Assembly (NCBI GenBank): GCA_958295785.1 | Contig: OY282377.1 | Span: 4,466,896-4,530,895, forward strand | Source: an uncultured Latescibacterota bacterium | GTDB taxonomy: Bacteria > Latescibacterota > UBA2968 | Reading direction: 5' to 3' | DNA length: 64,000 nucleotides | Shown here: positions 55,193 through 64,000 of the stretch, piece after piece | How positions within the stretch are numbered: position 1 is the first letter of the stretch | Layout: each line of letters starts with the position of its first letter | Translations under genes and position numbers: made by a program | Notes under the pieces: generated by a model | The model's database searches: none | The model's input: only the letters and a program-made list of their open reading frames with translations | What the model was told of the DNA's origin: nothing

Positions 55193-58100
55193 TCAGTCGA
55201 TCTGCGCGTTTTCGAGCACCACGTCCAAACACAGGCTTTGCAATTCTTTGACCAGCACATTAAAGGATTCTGGCACGCCGGGTTCGGGCGGGTTTTCGCC
55301 CTTCACAATGGTCTCGTAAATTTTGGACCTGCCCGCCACATCGTCGGATTTGACCGTGAACATTTCCTGCAACATGTGTGCAGCGCCATAAGCTTCAAGT
55401 GCCCAAACTTCCATTTCCCCAAAGCGCTGCCCGCCAAACTGCGCCTTGCCGCCCAAGGGCTGTTGCGTAACCAGGGAATAGGGGCCAATGGACCGCGCGT
55501 GAATTTTGTCGCTGACCAGATGCGACAGTTTCAACATATAAATGATGCCGACCATCACTTCTTTGTCAAACGCTTTCCCAGTTTTGCCATCGTAAAGGCG
55601 CGTTTTCCCACTTTCGGGCAACCCCGCTTTTCGCAACATTTCTTGGATATTGTCCATGCTCGCGCCGTCAAACACAGGGGTCGCAAAATGGAGATCCAAT
55701 TTGTGGGCCGCCCAGCCCAAATGGGTCTCGAGAATTTGCCCGATGTTCATGCGCGAAGGCACGCCGAGCGGGTTCAAAACCAGATCGATGGGCGTGCCGT
55801 CGGGCAAATAGGGCATGTCTTCTTCGGGAACGATAATCGAAATTACGCCCTTGTTGCCGTGCCTACCGGCCATTTTATCCCCAACCATCAACTTTCTTTT
55901 TCGCGCGACATACACCTTGACCAGTTGCACAATGCCCGGCGGGAGTTCATCGCCGCGCGCGATCTTTTCGAGCTCGCGCTCGAGTTCTTCCTCGGCCTGA
56001 TGAATCAAGTGATCGGCCAGTTCGATCAGGCGGTCCACTTTTTGGCTCGTCGCGGGGCTGTCGCACCAGTCGCCATCTGGCTTGACGTCGCGCAAGTCAA
56101 ATTTTTCCAGTGTCTTTTTCGTCAAAGTGCTGCCGGCTTGTACCGCTACCGCGTCGTCTTCAACGCTGCGAAGCGCATTGATTTTGCGGTTTTTGAGCAG
56201 GGCCAAAACCTGCTGATCCCGGCTTTCCTGCAAGGATGCGATCTTATCGGCAGCGCGCTTTCTCGCGGCTTGGGTCTTTTCCCTGTCTTCTTTTTTTGTT
56301 TTTTCATCGCGCTCTTTGCGGGAAAAAACTTTCCGATCCATCACCACGCCATCCATGCCCGGAGGGGCTTTGAGCGAGGCATCGCGCACATCGCCCGCTT
56401 TTTCGCCAAAAATCGCCCGCAACAACCGCTCTTCGGGCGACAATTCGGTTTCGCCCTTTGGGGTCACTTTGCCCACGAGAATATCGCCTTGATTGACTTC
56501 GGCGCCTATGCGAATGATGCCGTGCTCGTCGAGATTGCGAACAGCCTGCTCGCTCACATTGGGAATTTCGCGCGTAATTTCCTCTGTGCCGCGCTTGGTA
56601 TCGCGCACCTGAAGCTCAAATTCCTCAATGCTCACGGATGTGAAAATATCCTTTTTGATGAGGCGTTCAGAAACGATAATCGCATCTTCAAAATTGTACC
56701 CGTGCCACGACATAAACGCCACGAGCACATTCGCACCGAGCGCGAGGTCGCCCCTGTCTGTGGCACAACCATCGGCCAACAACTGGCCTTTCTCGACTTT
56801 GTCGCCAACCTGCACGGCAGGGTGCTGGTTGATGCAAAAATCTTGATTGGATCGCTTGAATGTGGTCAGTTCGTAAACGTCCTCATCCGACAGGGAAAGC
56901 GTTTCAATACTGCGGCTCTTTTTGCGCTTCACGACGATTTTGCTGGCACTGACATACGTCACAACGCCGGCGTTTTTTGCAATGGCCACGGCTTTTGAAT
57001 CAATGGCGACTTTGCGCTCGAGGCCCGTTCCAACGCGCGGGGCATCCGTGATGAGGAGGGGCACGCCTTGCCGCTGCATATTCGACCCCATCAAAGCGCG
57101 GTTGGCCTCGTCGTGCTCGAGAAAGGGAATCAGCCCGGCCGCAGCACTGACGAGTTGAAAGGGCGAAACATCCATGTAGTCAATCGCTTCGGGATCGACC
57201 ACGGGAAAATCGCCCCGCTGCCGCGCCTGCACCACATTATTTTCAAACGCGCCATCGGACTTGAGCACCATATTGGCCTGCGCGATGGTGTGGCGGTCTT
57301 CTTCATCGGCGGGCAAATACTCAATTTTCCCCGTCACTTTGCCATTTTCGACCACCCGATAAGGCGTCTCGAGAAACCCAAAGGGATTGACCTTGGCATA
57401 GCTTGCCACAGATACAATCAGACCGATATTTGGCCCCTCGGGCGTTTCGATGGGGCAGATGCGACCGTAGTGCGTGTGGTGGACATCGCGCACCTCAAAC
57501 CCGGCGCGGTCGCGCGTCAAGCCCCCCGGCCCCAGCGCGGACAACCGGCGTTTGTGGGTCAGTTCGTCCAATGGATTGATTTGCTGCAAAAACTGCGACA
57601 ACTGGCTGCTGCCAAAAAACGCCTGAATCACTGTGGAAACCGTGCGCGCATTGACCAGATCTTGAGGGGTCAATTGCTCGGAATCGCGCAAACTCATGCG
57701 CTCTCTGATCGTGCGCGCCATGCGCGCCAAGCCAATGCTGAATTGCTTCGAGAGCAACTCGCCAACCGAGCGCACCCTGCGATTGCCCAAGTGATCGATA
57801 TCATCGATAAATCCCTCCCCTAGGGCCAAGCGGATCAGATATTCGATGACCTTGATAAAGTCATCGATGCACAGCATGGTAAAATCGAGGGGAATATGAT
57901 CGACCATATTGAGGCGCTGGTTAATGCGATAGCGCCCAACAGCGCCGAGTTGATAACGCCTAGGGCTAAAAAAGTGCCGCTCGAGCAACCCCCGCGCCGT
58001 TTCGATATTGGGCGGGTCCCCGGGGCGCAACAGGCTGTAAATCCGCGAGAGTGCTTCTTCTTCGTTGTCGCACGGATCTTTGGCCAGGGTATTGGCAATA

Positions 58101-58969
58101 ATCCCCCCATCGTTTTCCGGGTCGATATCCATCGCGGTGATTTTGCCGATCCGATTTTCCCGAAGGGCTAAGAGATGCTCTTCCGTCAATGTGGTATAGG
58201 CTTCGACGATCACCTCGCCCGTTTTTTTGTCGATGACATCTTCGGTGACAATGCCACCGATGCGTTCTTCGCTGACTTTGACCGAGACATCGCCGTGAAA
58301 AATCCCCAAAATTTCCTCGGATTTGTCAAAGCCCAAAGCCCGCAACAAAGTCGTAACCGGCAATTTGCGTTTGCGGTCGATATGCACGTACATAATGTCG
58401 TTGATATCGAGGCTAAACTCGATCCACGCCCCGTTGTCGGGAATAATGCGCGCCGAAAACAAACGCTTGCCATTGGGATGAATGGTATCGTCGAAAAACA
58501 CGCCGGGCGACCGGTGCAACTGGCTGACGATCACGCGCTCTGATCCATTGACGACAAACGTGCCTTCATCGGTCATGAGGGGCAACTCGCCCAAAAACAC
58601 GGCCTGCTCGACGATGTCTTTGACGCGAAATTCGCCGTTTCCCTGCTTTTCCCGAGAAATCAGACGCAGCGTTGAACGCAGCGGCACGGCATACGTCGTG
58701 CCGCGTTCGAGACATTCTTGCACATCGTATTTGGGCGTGCCAACGGAATAATCGACAAACTCCAAGGAATAGAGATTGTGCGCGTCTGAAATCGGAAAGA
58801 TACTATGGAAGACCGCCTGGAGGCCCTGTTTTTCGCGCGCGCCAGGCGGTGTATCCTTCTGCAAAAACCAGTCGTAGGAATCCAGTTGGATATCCAGCAG
58901 ATTGGGCATTTCAATTGCAGACGTGAGTGTTCCGTACGATTTCCGGTTGATAAATCCTCTATCTGCCAA
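55193..58969 (-). CDS. rpoB: RNA polymerase beta subunit (TTG start)
   Basis: The 1258-residue subunit has the conserved [10 protein letters not shown] and [16 protein letters not shown] segments, the [10 protein letters not shown] active-site lysines and the C-terminal [20 protein letters not shown]. The rifampicin pocket reads [20 protein letters not shown], differing from E. coli at several contact positions (515, 516, 518, 522). A charged helical stretch ([20 protein letters not shown]) is a lineage insertion in the later part. Start TTG 58969 lies after AGGAG at slightly long spacing. Confidence 0.98.
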   Translation of the reverse strand: MADRGFINRKSYGTLTSAIEMPNLLDIQLDSYDWFLQKDTPPGAREKQGLQAVFHSIFPISDAHNLYSLEFVDYSVGTPKYDVQECLERGTTYAVPLRSTLRLISREKQGNGEFRVKDIVEQAVFLGELPLMTDEGTFVVNGSERVIVSQLHRSPGVFFDDTIHPNGKRLFSARIIPDNGAWIEFSLDINDIMYVHIDRKRKLPVTTLLRALGFDKSEEILGIFHGDVSVKVSEERIGGIVTEDVIDKKTGEVIVEAYTTLTEEHLLALRENRIGKITAMDIDPENDGGIIANTLAKDPCDNEEEALSRIYSLLRPGDPPNIETARGLLERHFFSPRRYQLGAVGRYRINQRLNMVDHIPLDFTMLCIDDFIKVIEYLIRLALGEGFIDDIDHLGNRRVRSVGELLSKQFSIGLARMARTIRERMSLRDSEQLTPQDLVNARTVSTVIQAFFGSSQLSQFLQQINPLDELTHKRRLSALGPGGLTRDRAGFEVRDVHHTHYGRICPIETPEGPNIGLIVSVASYAKVNPFGFLETPYRVVENGKVTGKIEYLPADEEDRHTIAQANMVLKSDGAFENNVVQARQRGDFPVVDPEAIDYMDVSPFQLVSAAAGLIPFLEHDEANRALMGSNMQRQGVPLLITDAPRVGTGLERKVAIDSKAVAIAKNAGVVTYVSASKIVVKRKKSRSIETLSLSDEDVYELTTFKRSNQDFCINQHPAVQVGDKVEKGQLLADGCATDRGDLALGANVLVAFMSWHGYNFEDAIIVSERLIKKDIFTSVSIEEFELQVRDTKRGTEEITREIPNVSEQAVRNLDEHGIIRIGAEVNQGDILVGKVTPKGETELSPEERLLRAIFGEKAGDVRDASLKAPPGMDGVVMDRKVFSRKERDEKTKKEDREKTQAARKRAADKIASLQESRDQQVLALLKNRKINALRSVEDDAVAVQAGSTLTKKTLEKFDLRDVKPDGDWCDSPATSQKVDRLIELADHLIHQAEEELERELEKIARGDELPPGIVQLVKVYVARKRKLMVGDKMAGRHGNKGVISIIVPEEDMPYLPDGTPIDLVLNPLGVPSRMNIGQILETHLGWAAHKLDLHFATPVFDGASMDNIQEMLRKAGLPESGKTRLYDGKTGKAFDKEVMVGIIYMLKLSHLVSDKIHARSIGPYSLVTQQPLGGKAQFGGQRFGEMEVWALEAYGAAHMLQEMFTVKSDDVAGRSKIYETIVKGENPPEPGVPESFNVLVKELQSLCLDVVLENAQID

Positions 58970-59039
58970 GTGCTCACGCTCCTGTGCTGGAAGGCTAACG
59001 GTCAGTTACGGATTTGTGCTGCACAAACTTGCGACACCC

Positions 59040-59411
59040 CTACTTGAGCTCCACCACCGCACCGGCTTCTTCCAGTTCTGCCTTGAGCTGTTCGGCTTCT
59101 TCCTTATCCACGCCTTCTTTGACGGGATTGGGCGCACCATCCACGAGGGCCTTGGCTTCTTTGAGACCCAAAGAGGTGATGCTGCGAACAACCTTGATCA
59201 CTTGGATTTTCTTGTCTCCAGGAGACGACAAAATCACGTCAAACTCGGTCTGCTCCTCAACTTCGGGCGCGGCTTCACCGCCGCCACTGGGCGCGGCAAC
59301 AACGGCGGCCTGCGCTGTCACGCCAAACTTTTCCTCGAGTGCTTTGACCAATTCGGCCAACTCGAGCACCGAGAGTTTTTCAATTTCCTCAATAATGGAC
59401 TCAACAGCCAT
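59040..59411 (-). CDS. rplL: Ribosomal protein bL12
   Basis: The 123-residue stalk protein recruits translation GTPases. It has the N-terminal dimer domain ([18 protein letters not shown]), an alanine-rich hinge and the C-terminal [23 protein letters not shown] 59411 follows GGAGG. A 70-base gap follows before rpoB. Confidence 0.98.
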   Translation of the reverse strand: MAVESIIEEIEKLSVLELAELVKALEEKFGVTAQAAVVAAPSGGGEAAPEVEEQTEFDVILSSPGDKKIQVIKVVRSITSLGLKEAKALVDGAPNPVKEGVDKEEAEQLKAELEEAGAVVELK

Positions 59412-59456
59412 GGAAACGCCTCCATCCAGCAATAAATTGGGATTGTTACGAGCGGT

Positions 59457-59990
59457 CTATTCGCCGCCCGCTTCCTGTTTTTTTTCGACAACAGCCTGCA
59501 ATGTGCCGACGAGTTTTTGCAAAATGCCATTCAGCGTGAATGCGAGGCCGCTGATTGGGCTTTGCATTGCCGAGACCATCTGCCCCAACAGAACATCGCG
59601 CGGAGGGATTTGGGCCAGCCTTTCGATCTGGTCATCGACAAAAATATCGCCATCGACATACCCGGCTTTAATCGCGGGCTTGCCATCGCCTTCTTCGGCA
59701 AATTTGGACAGCACGCGCGCCGGGGCTACGGGGTCTTCATCCGCGCAAACAAGACCCGTAGGCCCGCGCAACACATCGTCGAGCCCCTCGATCCCAGCTT
59801 GTTTAATCGCCAATTTGCCCAACCGATTTTTGATCACCCGATAGGAAATCGATTCTTCGCGGAGTTGCTTCCGCAACAGGGTCAACGAGGGCACGTCCAA
59901 CCCCGTAAAATCGGTCAAATACACCCCTTTGGCCCGTTTTAAGACATCCGTCAACTCTGCGACAACAGCCTCTTTTTCAGCAGTTGGCAT
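59457..59990 (-). CDS. rplJ: Ribosomal protein uL10
   Basis: The 177-residue stalk base protein anchors bL12 dimers through its C-terminal helix. [20 protein letters not shown] and [17 protein letters not shown] are typical. ATG 59990 is preferred to one at 60011 that overlaps rplA. Only 17 bases separate it from rplA, so the long uL10-binding leader of E. coli is absent. Confidence 0.97.
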   Translation of the reverse strand: MPTAEKEAVVAELTDVLKRAKGVYLTDFTGLDVPSLTLLRKQLREESISYRVIKNRLGKLAIKQAGIEGLDDVLRGPTGLVCADEDPVAPARVLSKFAEEGDGKPAIKAGYVDGDIFVDDQIERLAQIPPRDVLLGQMVSAMQSPISGLAFTLNGILQKLVGTLQAVVEKKQEAGGE

Positions 59991-60007
59991 TTCTGCACCT
60001 TTCTCGA

Positions 60008-60709
60008 TCAATTGACCGATAGTGTCGCGCGGTCCAGGCGAATGCCCGGCCCCATTGTGGTCGATAATGTGACCGAACGCATGTATTGCCCTTTTGTCGC
60101 GGCTGGACGTGCTCGAATAATCGCGTCGATCAACACCTGTGCATTTTCCCGAAGACGCTGTACATCAAAAGACGCTTTGCCCACCGGCGTATGCACATTG
60201 GCCGTTCTATCGACCCGATACTCCACGCGCCCCGCTTTGGCCTCTCGCACCGCACGCCCCGCATCGGGCGTCATCGTGCCGCTCTTGGGATTGGGCATCA
60301 GGCCGCGCGGCCCGAGAATGCGCCCCAGCCGCCCGACCTGCCCCATCATATCGGGCGTGGCAACGGCCACATCGAAATCCGTCCACCCGCCACTGATCTT
60401 TTCCACGAGGTCTTCCGCGCCCACAAAATCCGCGCCCGCCGCTTCGGCCTCGGCAGCGGCCTCGCCCTTGGCAAAAACCGCAACGCGCACGGATTTCCCC
60501 AAGCCGTGGGGCAAAACGACCGTGCCGCGCACGAGTTGGTCAGCCTGCCGGGGATCGACGCCGAGGCGAAACGCGAGTTCAACGGTTTCGTCGAATTTCC
60601 GCGTGGGCATTTGCTTCAATATCTCAACCGCTTCGGTCAAGCTGTAATGCGTTTGGCGGTCGAAAAGCTCGGCCGCTTGTTTGTAGCGTTTGGATTGCTT
60701 CCGTGCCAT
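60008..60709 (-). CDS. rplA: Ribosomal protein uL1
   Basis: The 233-residue L1-stalk protein helps release the E-site tRNA and represses rplK-rplA in many bacteria. [20 protein letters not shown] and [20 protein letters not shown] are diagnostic. ATG 60709 follows GGAGGGAG. Confidence 0.98.
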   Translation of the reverse strand: MARKQSKRYKQAAELFDRQTHYSLTEAVEILKQMPTRKFDETVELAFRLGVDPRQADQLVRGTVVLPHGLGKSVRVAVFAKGEAAAEAEAAGADFVGAEDLVEKISGGWTDFDVAVATPDMMGQVGRLGRILGPRGLMPNPKSGTMTPDAGRAVREAKAGRVEYRVDRTANVHTPVGKASFDVQRLRENAQVLIDAIIRARPAATKGQYMRSVTLSTTMGPGIRLDRATLSVN

Positions 60710-60720
60710 ACTCCCTCCGG

Positions 60721-61146
60721 TCAATTTTCAACAGTGAGGCCCATGCTGCGCGCCGTGCCCGCAATCATGCGCTTGGCGGCCTCCACGCTGGCCGCGTTGA
60801 GGTCTTGAACTTTCATCTCTGCAATTTCCCGAAGTTGGGCATCGGTTACAGATCCCACTTTGTCGCGGTTGGATTCTGCCGACCCTTTGGCGATCCCAGC
60901 CGCGCGTTTGAGCAACACGGCCGCAGGTGGGCTTTTGAGCTCAAAAGAAAAGCTCCTATCCGCGTAAACCGTAATAATCGCGGGAATGATCAACCCCTGT
61001 TTGTCCTGCGTTTGTGCGTTAAACGCCTTGCAAAACTCCATGATGTTCACGCCGTGTTGCCCCAAAGCCGGCCCCACCGGAGGAGTGGGCGTCGCCTGCC
61101 CCGCGGGAATTTGCAACTTAATTGTCGTGAGAACTTTTCTCGCCAT
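60721..61146 (-). CDS. rplK: Ribosomal protein uL11
   Basis: The 141-residue GTPase-centre protein begins with [20 protein letters not shown] (proline-rich thiostrepton-binding switch) and has the C-terminal RNA-binding domain ending [10 protein letters not shown]. It is 12 bases after nusG. Confidence 0.98.
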   Translation of the reverse strand: MARKVLTTIKLQIPAGQATPTPPVGPALGQHGVNIMEFCKAFNAQTQDKQGLIIPAIITVYADRSFSFELKSPPAAVLLKRAAGIAKGSAESNRDKVGSVTDAQLREIAEMKVQDLNAASVEAAKRMIAGTARSMGLTVEN

Positions 61147-61158
61147 TGCCGCCTCTCG

Positions 61159-61698
61159 TTATCGCGCTTCAACCGCTTCTTCGACTTGCAACACATCCAA
61201 TTCCACCGGCGTATTGCGCCCGAAGATGCTCACCATCACTTTGATCTTGCTCTTTTCTGGATTGATGTCATCGACCAGCCCAATAAAATCGCTGAAAGGC
61301 CCGTCGATCACCTTGACCCGGTCGCCCACTTGATAGGGCACATCCGAGGTCTCTTCAACCGGGCGACGCTCGATTTGCCCCAAAATGCGGTTCACTTCCT
61401 CTTCGCGCAAAGGCTGTGGCTTCCGGCCCGGCCCGACAAAGCTCGTCACCCCCGGCACACTGGTCACAAAATAGAGGGACTCTTTATCCATATCGAGTTC
61501 GACCAAAAGATAGCTGGGTAAAAATTTCTTGAGCGCGGTCGTTTTCCGCCCGTCCTTCATCTCGACCACTTCCTCGGTTGGCACAATCACCCGACCGATT
61601 TTGTCGCCGACACCCACGTTTTCTTTCGTGGCCTCAATATAGGTCTTGACCTTGTTTTCGTGCCCAGAATACGTGTGGACAACGTACCATTTTTTCAT
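61159..61698 (-). CDS. nusG: Transcription termination/antitermination factor NusG
   Basis: NusG links RNA polymerase to Rho or the ribosome. The 179-residue protein has the NGN domain (MKKWYVVHTYSGHENKVKTY, FLPSYLLVELDM) and a KOW domain (GDRVKVIDGPFSDFIGLV). ATG 61698 is chosen over upstream in-frame codons that run over secE. Confidence 0.98.
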   Translation of the reverse strand: MKKWYVVHTYSGHENKVKTYIEATKENVGVGDKIGRVIVPTEEVVEMKDGRKTTALKKFLPSYLLVELDMDKESLYFVTSVPGVTSFVGPGRKPQPLREEEVNRILGQIERRPVEETSDVPYQVGDRVKVIDGPFSDFIGLVDDINPEKSKIKVMVSIFGRNTPVELDVLQVEEAVEAR

Positions 61699-61727
61699 TG
61701 GGAAAAGGTCTCCTATCCAAAATCCCG

Positions 61728-61913
61728 TTAGATCAGGATAAACTCCATAATACCGGCCAAGAAAGTGTCGATAATATAAATGAACACAGCCAGTGCAATC
61801 GACAGCGCGAGTACAATTGCGGTCGATGACTTGAGTTCTTCGCGGGCCGGCCAAGTGACCTTTCCCATCTCAACGCGCACTTCGCCGAGAAATTGACTGA
61901 TTTTGCCGAACAT
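61728..61913 (-). CDS. secE: Protein translocase subunit SecE
   Basis: The 61-residue short SecE has one membrane helix (TAIVLALSIALAVFIYIID) preceded by the amphipathic EVRVEMGKVTWPAREEL motif. It clamps SecY in the translocon. ATG 61913 is right after the tRNA-Trp gene; a longer frame extends into the tRNA and is rejected. Confidence 0.95.
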   Translation of the reverse strand: MFGKISQFLGEVRVEMGKVTWPAREELKSSTAIVLALSIALAVFIYIIDTFLAGIMEFILI

Positions 61914-61927
61914 AGTCAGATCAAAAA

Positions 61928-62003
61928 TGGCAGGCCAGGCAGGACTTGAACCCGCAACCCTCGGTTTTGGAGACCGATGCTCTACCCGTTGAGCTACTGG
62001 CCT
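61928..62003 (-). tRNA. tRNA-Trp(CCA)
   Basis: The cloverleaf folds with acceptor arms AGGCCAG and CTGGCCT, anticodon loop CTCCAAA, T-loop GTTCAAG and an encoded CCA end. The anticodon is CCA. Confidence 0.95.
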
Positions 62004-62013
62004 ACGCAAAAAA

Positions 62014-62089
<76 letters not shown>

Positions 62090-62114
62090 GTTGGAAAATC
62101 TTCACAGGAGGTTT

Positions 62115-62191
62115 TGGAGCGGGAAACGGGACTCGAACCCGCGACCCTCAGCTTGGAAGGCTGACGCTCTGGCCAACTGAGCTATTCCCGC
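62115..62191 (-). tRNA. tRNA-Gly(TCC)
   Basis: The acceptor strands are GCGGGAA and TTCCCGC, the anticodon loop CTTCCAA gives anticodon TCC, and CCA is encoded. Confidence 0.95.
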
Positions 62192-62202
62192 TCGGCTACA
62201 TT

Positions 62203-62234
62203 GGATAAAAAACAACCCTTTTTCTAAAAAAGGG
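62203..62234 (-). terminator. Weak A/T-rich terminator between tRNA genes
   Basis: On the minus strand CCCTTTTTT pairs with AAAAAGGG (62234-62216), then TTGTTTTTTATCC follows. It lies between the promoter at 62270-62298 and tRNA-Gly, so it could end tRNA-Tyr transcripts or attenuate the downstream genes. Confidence 0.45.
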
Positions 62235-62269
62235 ATTGGTATTGCCCCAAAAAATTTTCGAGAATTGAT

Positions 62270-62298
62270 AAGGTATGAAAAAGAGAGTCTGAGGTCAA
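62270..62298 (-). promoter_or_regulatory. Internal promoter before tRNA-Gly
   Basis: On the minus strand TTGACC (62298-62293) and TACCTT (62275-62270) are 17 bases apart. It would drive tRNA-Gly, Thr, Trp, secE and beyond. Confidence 0.45.
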
Positions 62299-62363
62299 GA
62301 GAATTTTGTATAAACTCAAACTCGCGATGGATGGAAAAATGAGAGGAAAGTCATCGGAGATTT

Positions 62364-62449
62364 TGGTGGGGGGTGGCGGATTCGAACCACCGAAGGCATG
62401 AGCCAACAGATTTACAGTCTGCCCCAGTTGACCGCTTTGGTAACCCCCC
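62364..62449 (-). tRNA. tRNA-Tyr(GTA)
   Basis: The 86-base gene has acceptor arms GGGGGGT and ACCCCCC, anticodon loop CTGTAAA with anticodon GTA, a long variable arm (class II) and an encoded CCA end. Confidence 0.95.
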
Positions 62450-62465
62450 GACCTATTGGGCCAAA

Positions 62466-62494
62466 AAAATACCAGAAGGTATATGGATAGTCAA
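62466..62494 (-). promoter_or_regulatory. Promoter of the tRNA-Tyr / ribosomal run
   Basis: On the minus strand TTGACT (62494-62489) and TATTTT (62471-62466) are spaced by 17 bases. The start would lie near 62459, ten bases before tRNA-Tyr. Confidence 0.65.
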
Positions 62495-62523
62495 GGCCAA
62501 AATCGCACGCGGTCAATTGCAGA

Positions 62524-62552
62524 TTGACAAACCCGCCCACCTTTGCTACTTT
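62524..62552 (+). promoter_or_regulatory. Promoter of the isomerase-like gene
   Basis: TTGACA (62524-62529) and TACTTT (62547-62552) are spaced by 17 bases. It is divergent from the tRNA promoter, 29 bases away, with a predicted start near 62559. Confidence 0.6.
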
Positions 62553-62607
62553 TCGAGTCCGTTTCCGCAGTTTCTATCCCTCCTATACGAAAGGAGCATC
62601 TGCCGCA

Positions 62608-63522
62608 ATGACCGAACCCATTCAACACTATGCGCGTATTGGTATTGTTCACTTTATGGCCTATAAAGCCTGCATTGGCGGCGAAGGCCCCATTGTCGAA
62701 ACCCTGGAAAAAATCGCCACCGATCCCTATTTCCAAGTCGTTGAAGTCACGCACATGAAAGATCCGCAAGTGCGGGCACAGGCACGCGACCTGCTCGCCG
62801 CGGCCCACATGGACGTGGCGTTTGGCGCGCAGCCCATTTTGTTGGTCGACCAACTCGACATCAACTCGCCCGATGCGGCCCACCGCCAAAGCGCGGTTGA
62901 CGCTATCAAAGCGGGTATTGACCAAGCCGAAGAACTCGGCGCGCCGGGGTGCGCCCTGCTGTCCGGGGCCGATCCGGGGGACGAAGCCCGGGAAGCAGGT
63001 CTCGATTTGCTGATCGATTCTTTGAGCCAACTCTGCGATTACGCAGGCGAAAAAGGTATGGATATCGTCCTCGAAACATTTGACCGCGTGCCTTATGGCA
63101 AAAATTGCATCGTTGGCCCCAACGCCCTCGCGGTCGAGGTTTCTAACCGCCTCAGACGGCAATATCCCAATTTTGGGCTGATGCTCGATTTGAGCCATTT
63201 CCCCTTGCAGGGTGAAAACACGGTTTACGCCCTCAACATCGCTCGGGATCACATCGTACACATGCACGTTGGCAATTGCGTGATGTCCAACCCCGATCAC
63301 CCGGCTTATGGCGACAATCACCCGCGCTTCGGCTGCGAAGATGGGGAAAATGACGTGCCCGAAGTCGCAGAATTTCTCCGCGAGTTGCTCAACATCGGCT
63401 ATCTCGATCCCGATAAGCGACCCATCTTGAGCTTCGAGGTTTCCCCGATGGAGGGGGAATCTCCAGAAATCATTATCGCCAATGCCAAGCGCGTGCTCGA
63501 CCAGGCCTGGGCACAGGTCTAA
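62608..63522 (+). CDS. Sugar-phosphate isomerase/epimerase-like TIM barrel
   Basis: The 304-residue protein resembles the xylose isomerase-like TIM-barrel family. Strand-end residues fit metal or substrate binding: GIDQAEELGAPGCALLSG, GMDIVLETFDRVPYGKN (Glu), FGLMLDLSHFPLQG (Asp-His), HIVHMHVGNC (His) and ILSFEVSPMEGE (Glu). The ATG at 62608 follows AAAGGAG at a rather long 11 bases; an in-frame ATG at 62524 lies inside the promoter and is rejected. It is only distantly like the barrel at 4630-5496. Its substrate is unknown. Confidence 0.8.
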   Translation: MTEPIQHYARIGIVHFMAYKACIGGEGPIVETLEKIATDPYFQVVEVTHMKDPQVRAQARDLLAAAHMDVAFGAQPILLVDQLDINSPDAAHRQSAVDAIKAGIDQAEELGAPGCALLSGADPGDEAREAGLDLLIDSLSQLCDYAGEKGMDIVLETFDRVPYGKNCIVGPNALAVEVSNRLRRQYPNFGLMLDLSHFPLQGENTVYALNIARDHIVHMHVGNCVMSNPDHPAYGDNHPRFGCEDGENDVPEVAEFLRELLNIGYLDPDKRPILSFEVSPMEGESPEIIIANAKRVLDQAWAQV

Positions 63523-63587
63523 CCGCATTTTTACCCAGCCAACCGCCGGGCGTTCCAATGGGAATGTCCGGCTATTTTTTATCGCAC

Positions 63588-64000
63588 TCAGTGCCAACGC
63601 CTGTCTATCGGGCGCGGGTCGTCAGACTTGAGCGCGTTGCGAATCAACAGGCCAAAAATGCGGGCAAAAAGCACCATCAAAAAAAATTGAAACACTCCGG
63701 CCAACATCAGGCCCCCCCACGGCAAATAGCTCAACAGCAGATTGCCGAACAGCGATATGCCAAACAGCCCAAAACACGCTTGCACATAGTCATTGCGAAT
63801 AATTTGGCGCATATCCCGCCAGACAGGCCCCGGCTCAAATGCCATCCAAACGCGCCCTTCGGCGGCAAATCGCGCAAAGACAATGGGGAAAAAGCCATTG
63901 TAAAAAATGACCGTGAGCAACACCGGAAGCACGGCCAGTGTCAAACCCAATATCGAAATCACCATTGAAAGCCACGCAATAACAATAACCGTGTATCCCA
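63588..64000 (-). CDS. DUF4013-like membrane protein, truncated by window edge
   Basis: The frame is open from the right edge to the stop at 63588; the first in-window ATG at 63965 is probably internal because hydrophobic codons (GYTVIVIAWLS) continue upstream in frame. Several membrane segments are visible, and FARFAAEGRVWMAFEPGPVW followed by RDMRQIIRNDYVQA matches the repeated pattern of DUF4013 proteins. Function is unknown. It converges with the isomerase-like gene. Confidence 0.6.
   Translation of the reverse strand, partial: GYTVIVIAWLSMVISILGLTLAVLPVLLTVIFYNGFFPIVFARFAAEGRVWMAFEPGPVWRDMRQIIRNDYVQACFGLFGISLFGNLLLSYLPWGGLMLAGVFQFFLMVLFARIFGLLIRNALKSDDPRPIDRRWH

Noticed and set aside
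61728-62009. Longer SecE starting at 62009
   Set aside because: The extension translates the tRNA-Trp gene; the ATG at 61913 gives the normal short SecE.

Overview
The window reads as one chromosomal segment of an uncultured Gram-negative bacterium with moderate GC. An Omp85-like barrel, secreted proteins with signal peptides, an ATP-type PEP carboxykinase, a formylglycine-type sulfatase, several Gfo/Idh/MocA oxidoreductases and many GC-rich dispersed repeats would suit a Latescibacterota- or Poribacteria-like lineage. That placement is an impression from gene content; no phylogeny was run.

Layout. (1) 191-1771: pckA on the minus strand. (2) 2186-9515: a plus-strand accessory block with a nitrilase-family hydrolase, sulfatase, xylose-isomerase-like TIM barrel, Gfo/Idh/MocA oxidoreductase, class III aminotransferase and chromate-type transporter. 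(3) 9854-17897: minus-strand accessory genes, namely an M16 peptidase, an O-methyltransferase, a tandem DUF433 antitoxin-like gene overlapping a beheaded DUF5615-like toxin, two oxidoreductases, a C4-zinc protein, a two-TM SLATT-like gene with its own promoter and terminator, and nadC. Small repeats and TIR-bounded elements fill the gaps. (4) 18385-32067: a minus-strand envelope and signalling cluster with an Omp85-like barrel, two ATP/ADP-translocase-like carriers (one with a HEAT tail), a free-standing cNMP-binding protein, a response regulator, two 7TMR-DISM histidine kinases and a secreted protein that looks like an atypical kinase. This is the best candidate for an undescribed system. (5) 32448-32921: greA. 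(6) 62449 down to 33242: a 29-kb, nearly gapless minus-strand run of tRNA-Tyr, Gly, Thr, Trp, secE, nusG, rplKAJL, rpoBC, rpsL, rpsG, fusA, tuf, then the complete S10, spc and alpha gene order to rplQ, ending in a strong intrinsic terminator. adk, map and infA are missing from their usual place after secY. (7) 62608-64000: a plus-strand sugar-phosphate-isomerase-like gene and a truncated DUF4013-like membrane gene.

Promoters with consensus-like -35 and -10 hexamers, nearly all with 17-bp spacers, are visible before greA, the barrel cluster, the str genes, the tRNA genes and several accessory genes. Many ribosomal genes begin with TTG or GTG behind strong Shine-Dalgarno sequences, so several annotated N-termini here are shorter than the longest open frame. 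S12 carries Arg at the streptomycin-resistance lysine, and the rifampicin pocket of RpoB is non-standard. Two small terminal-inverted-repeat elements appear to have inserted in frame inside signal-peptide codons of two envelope genes.
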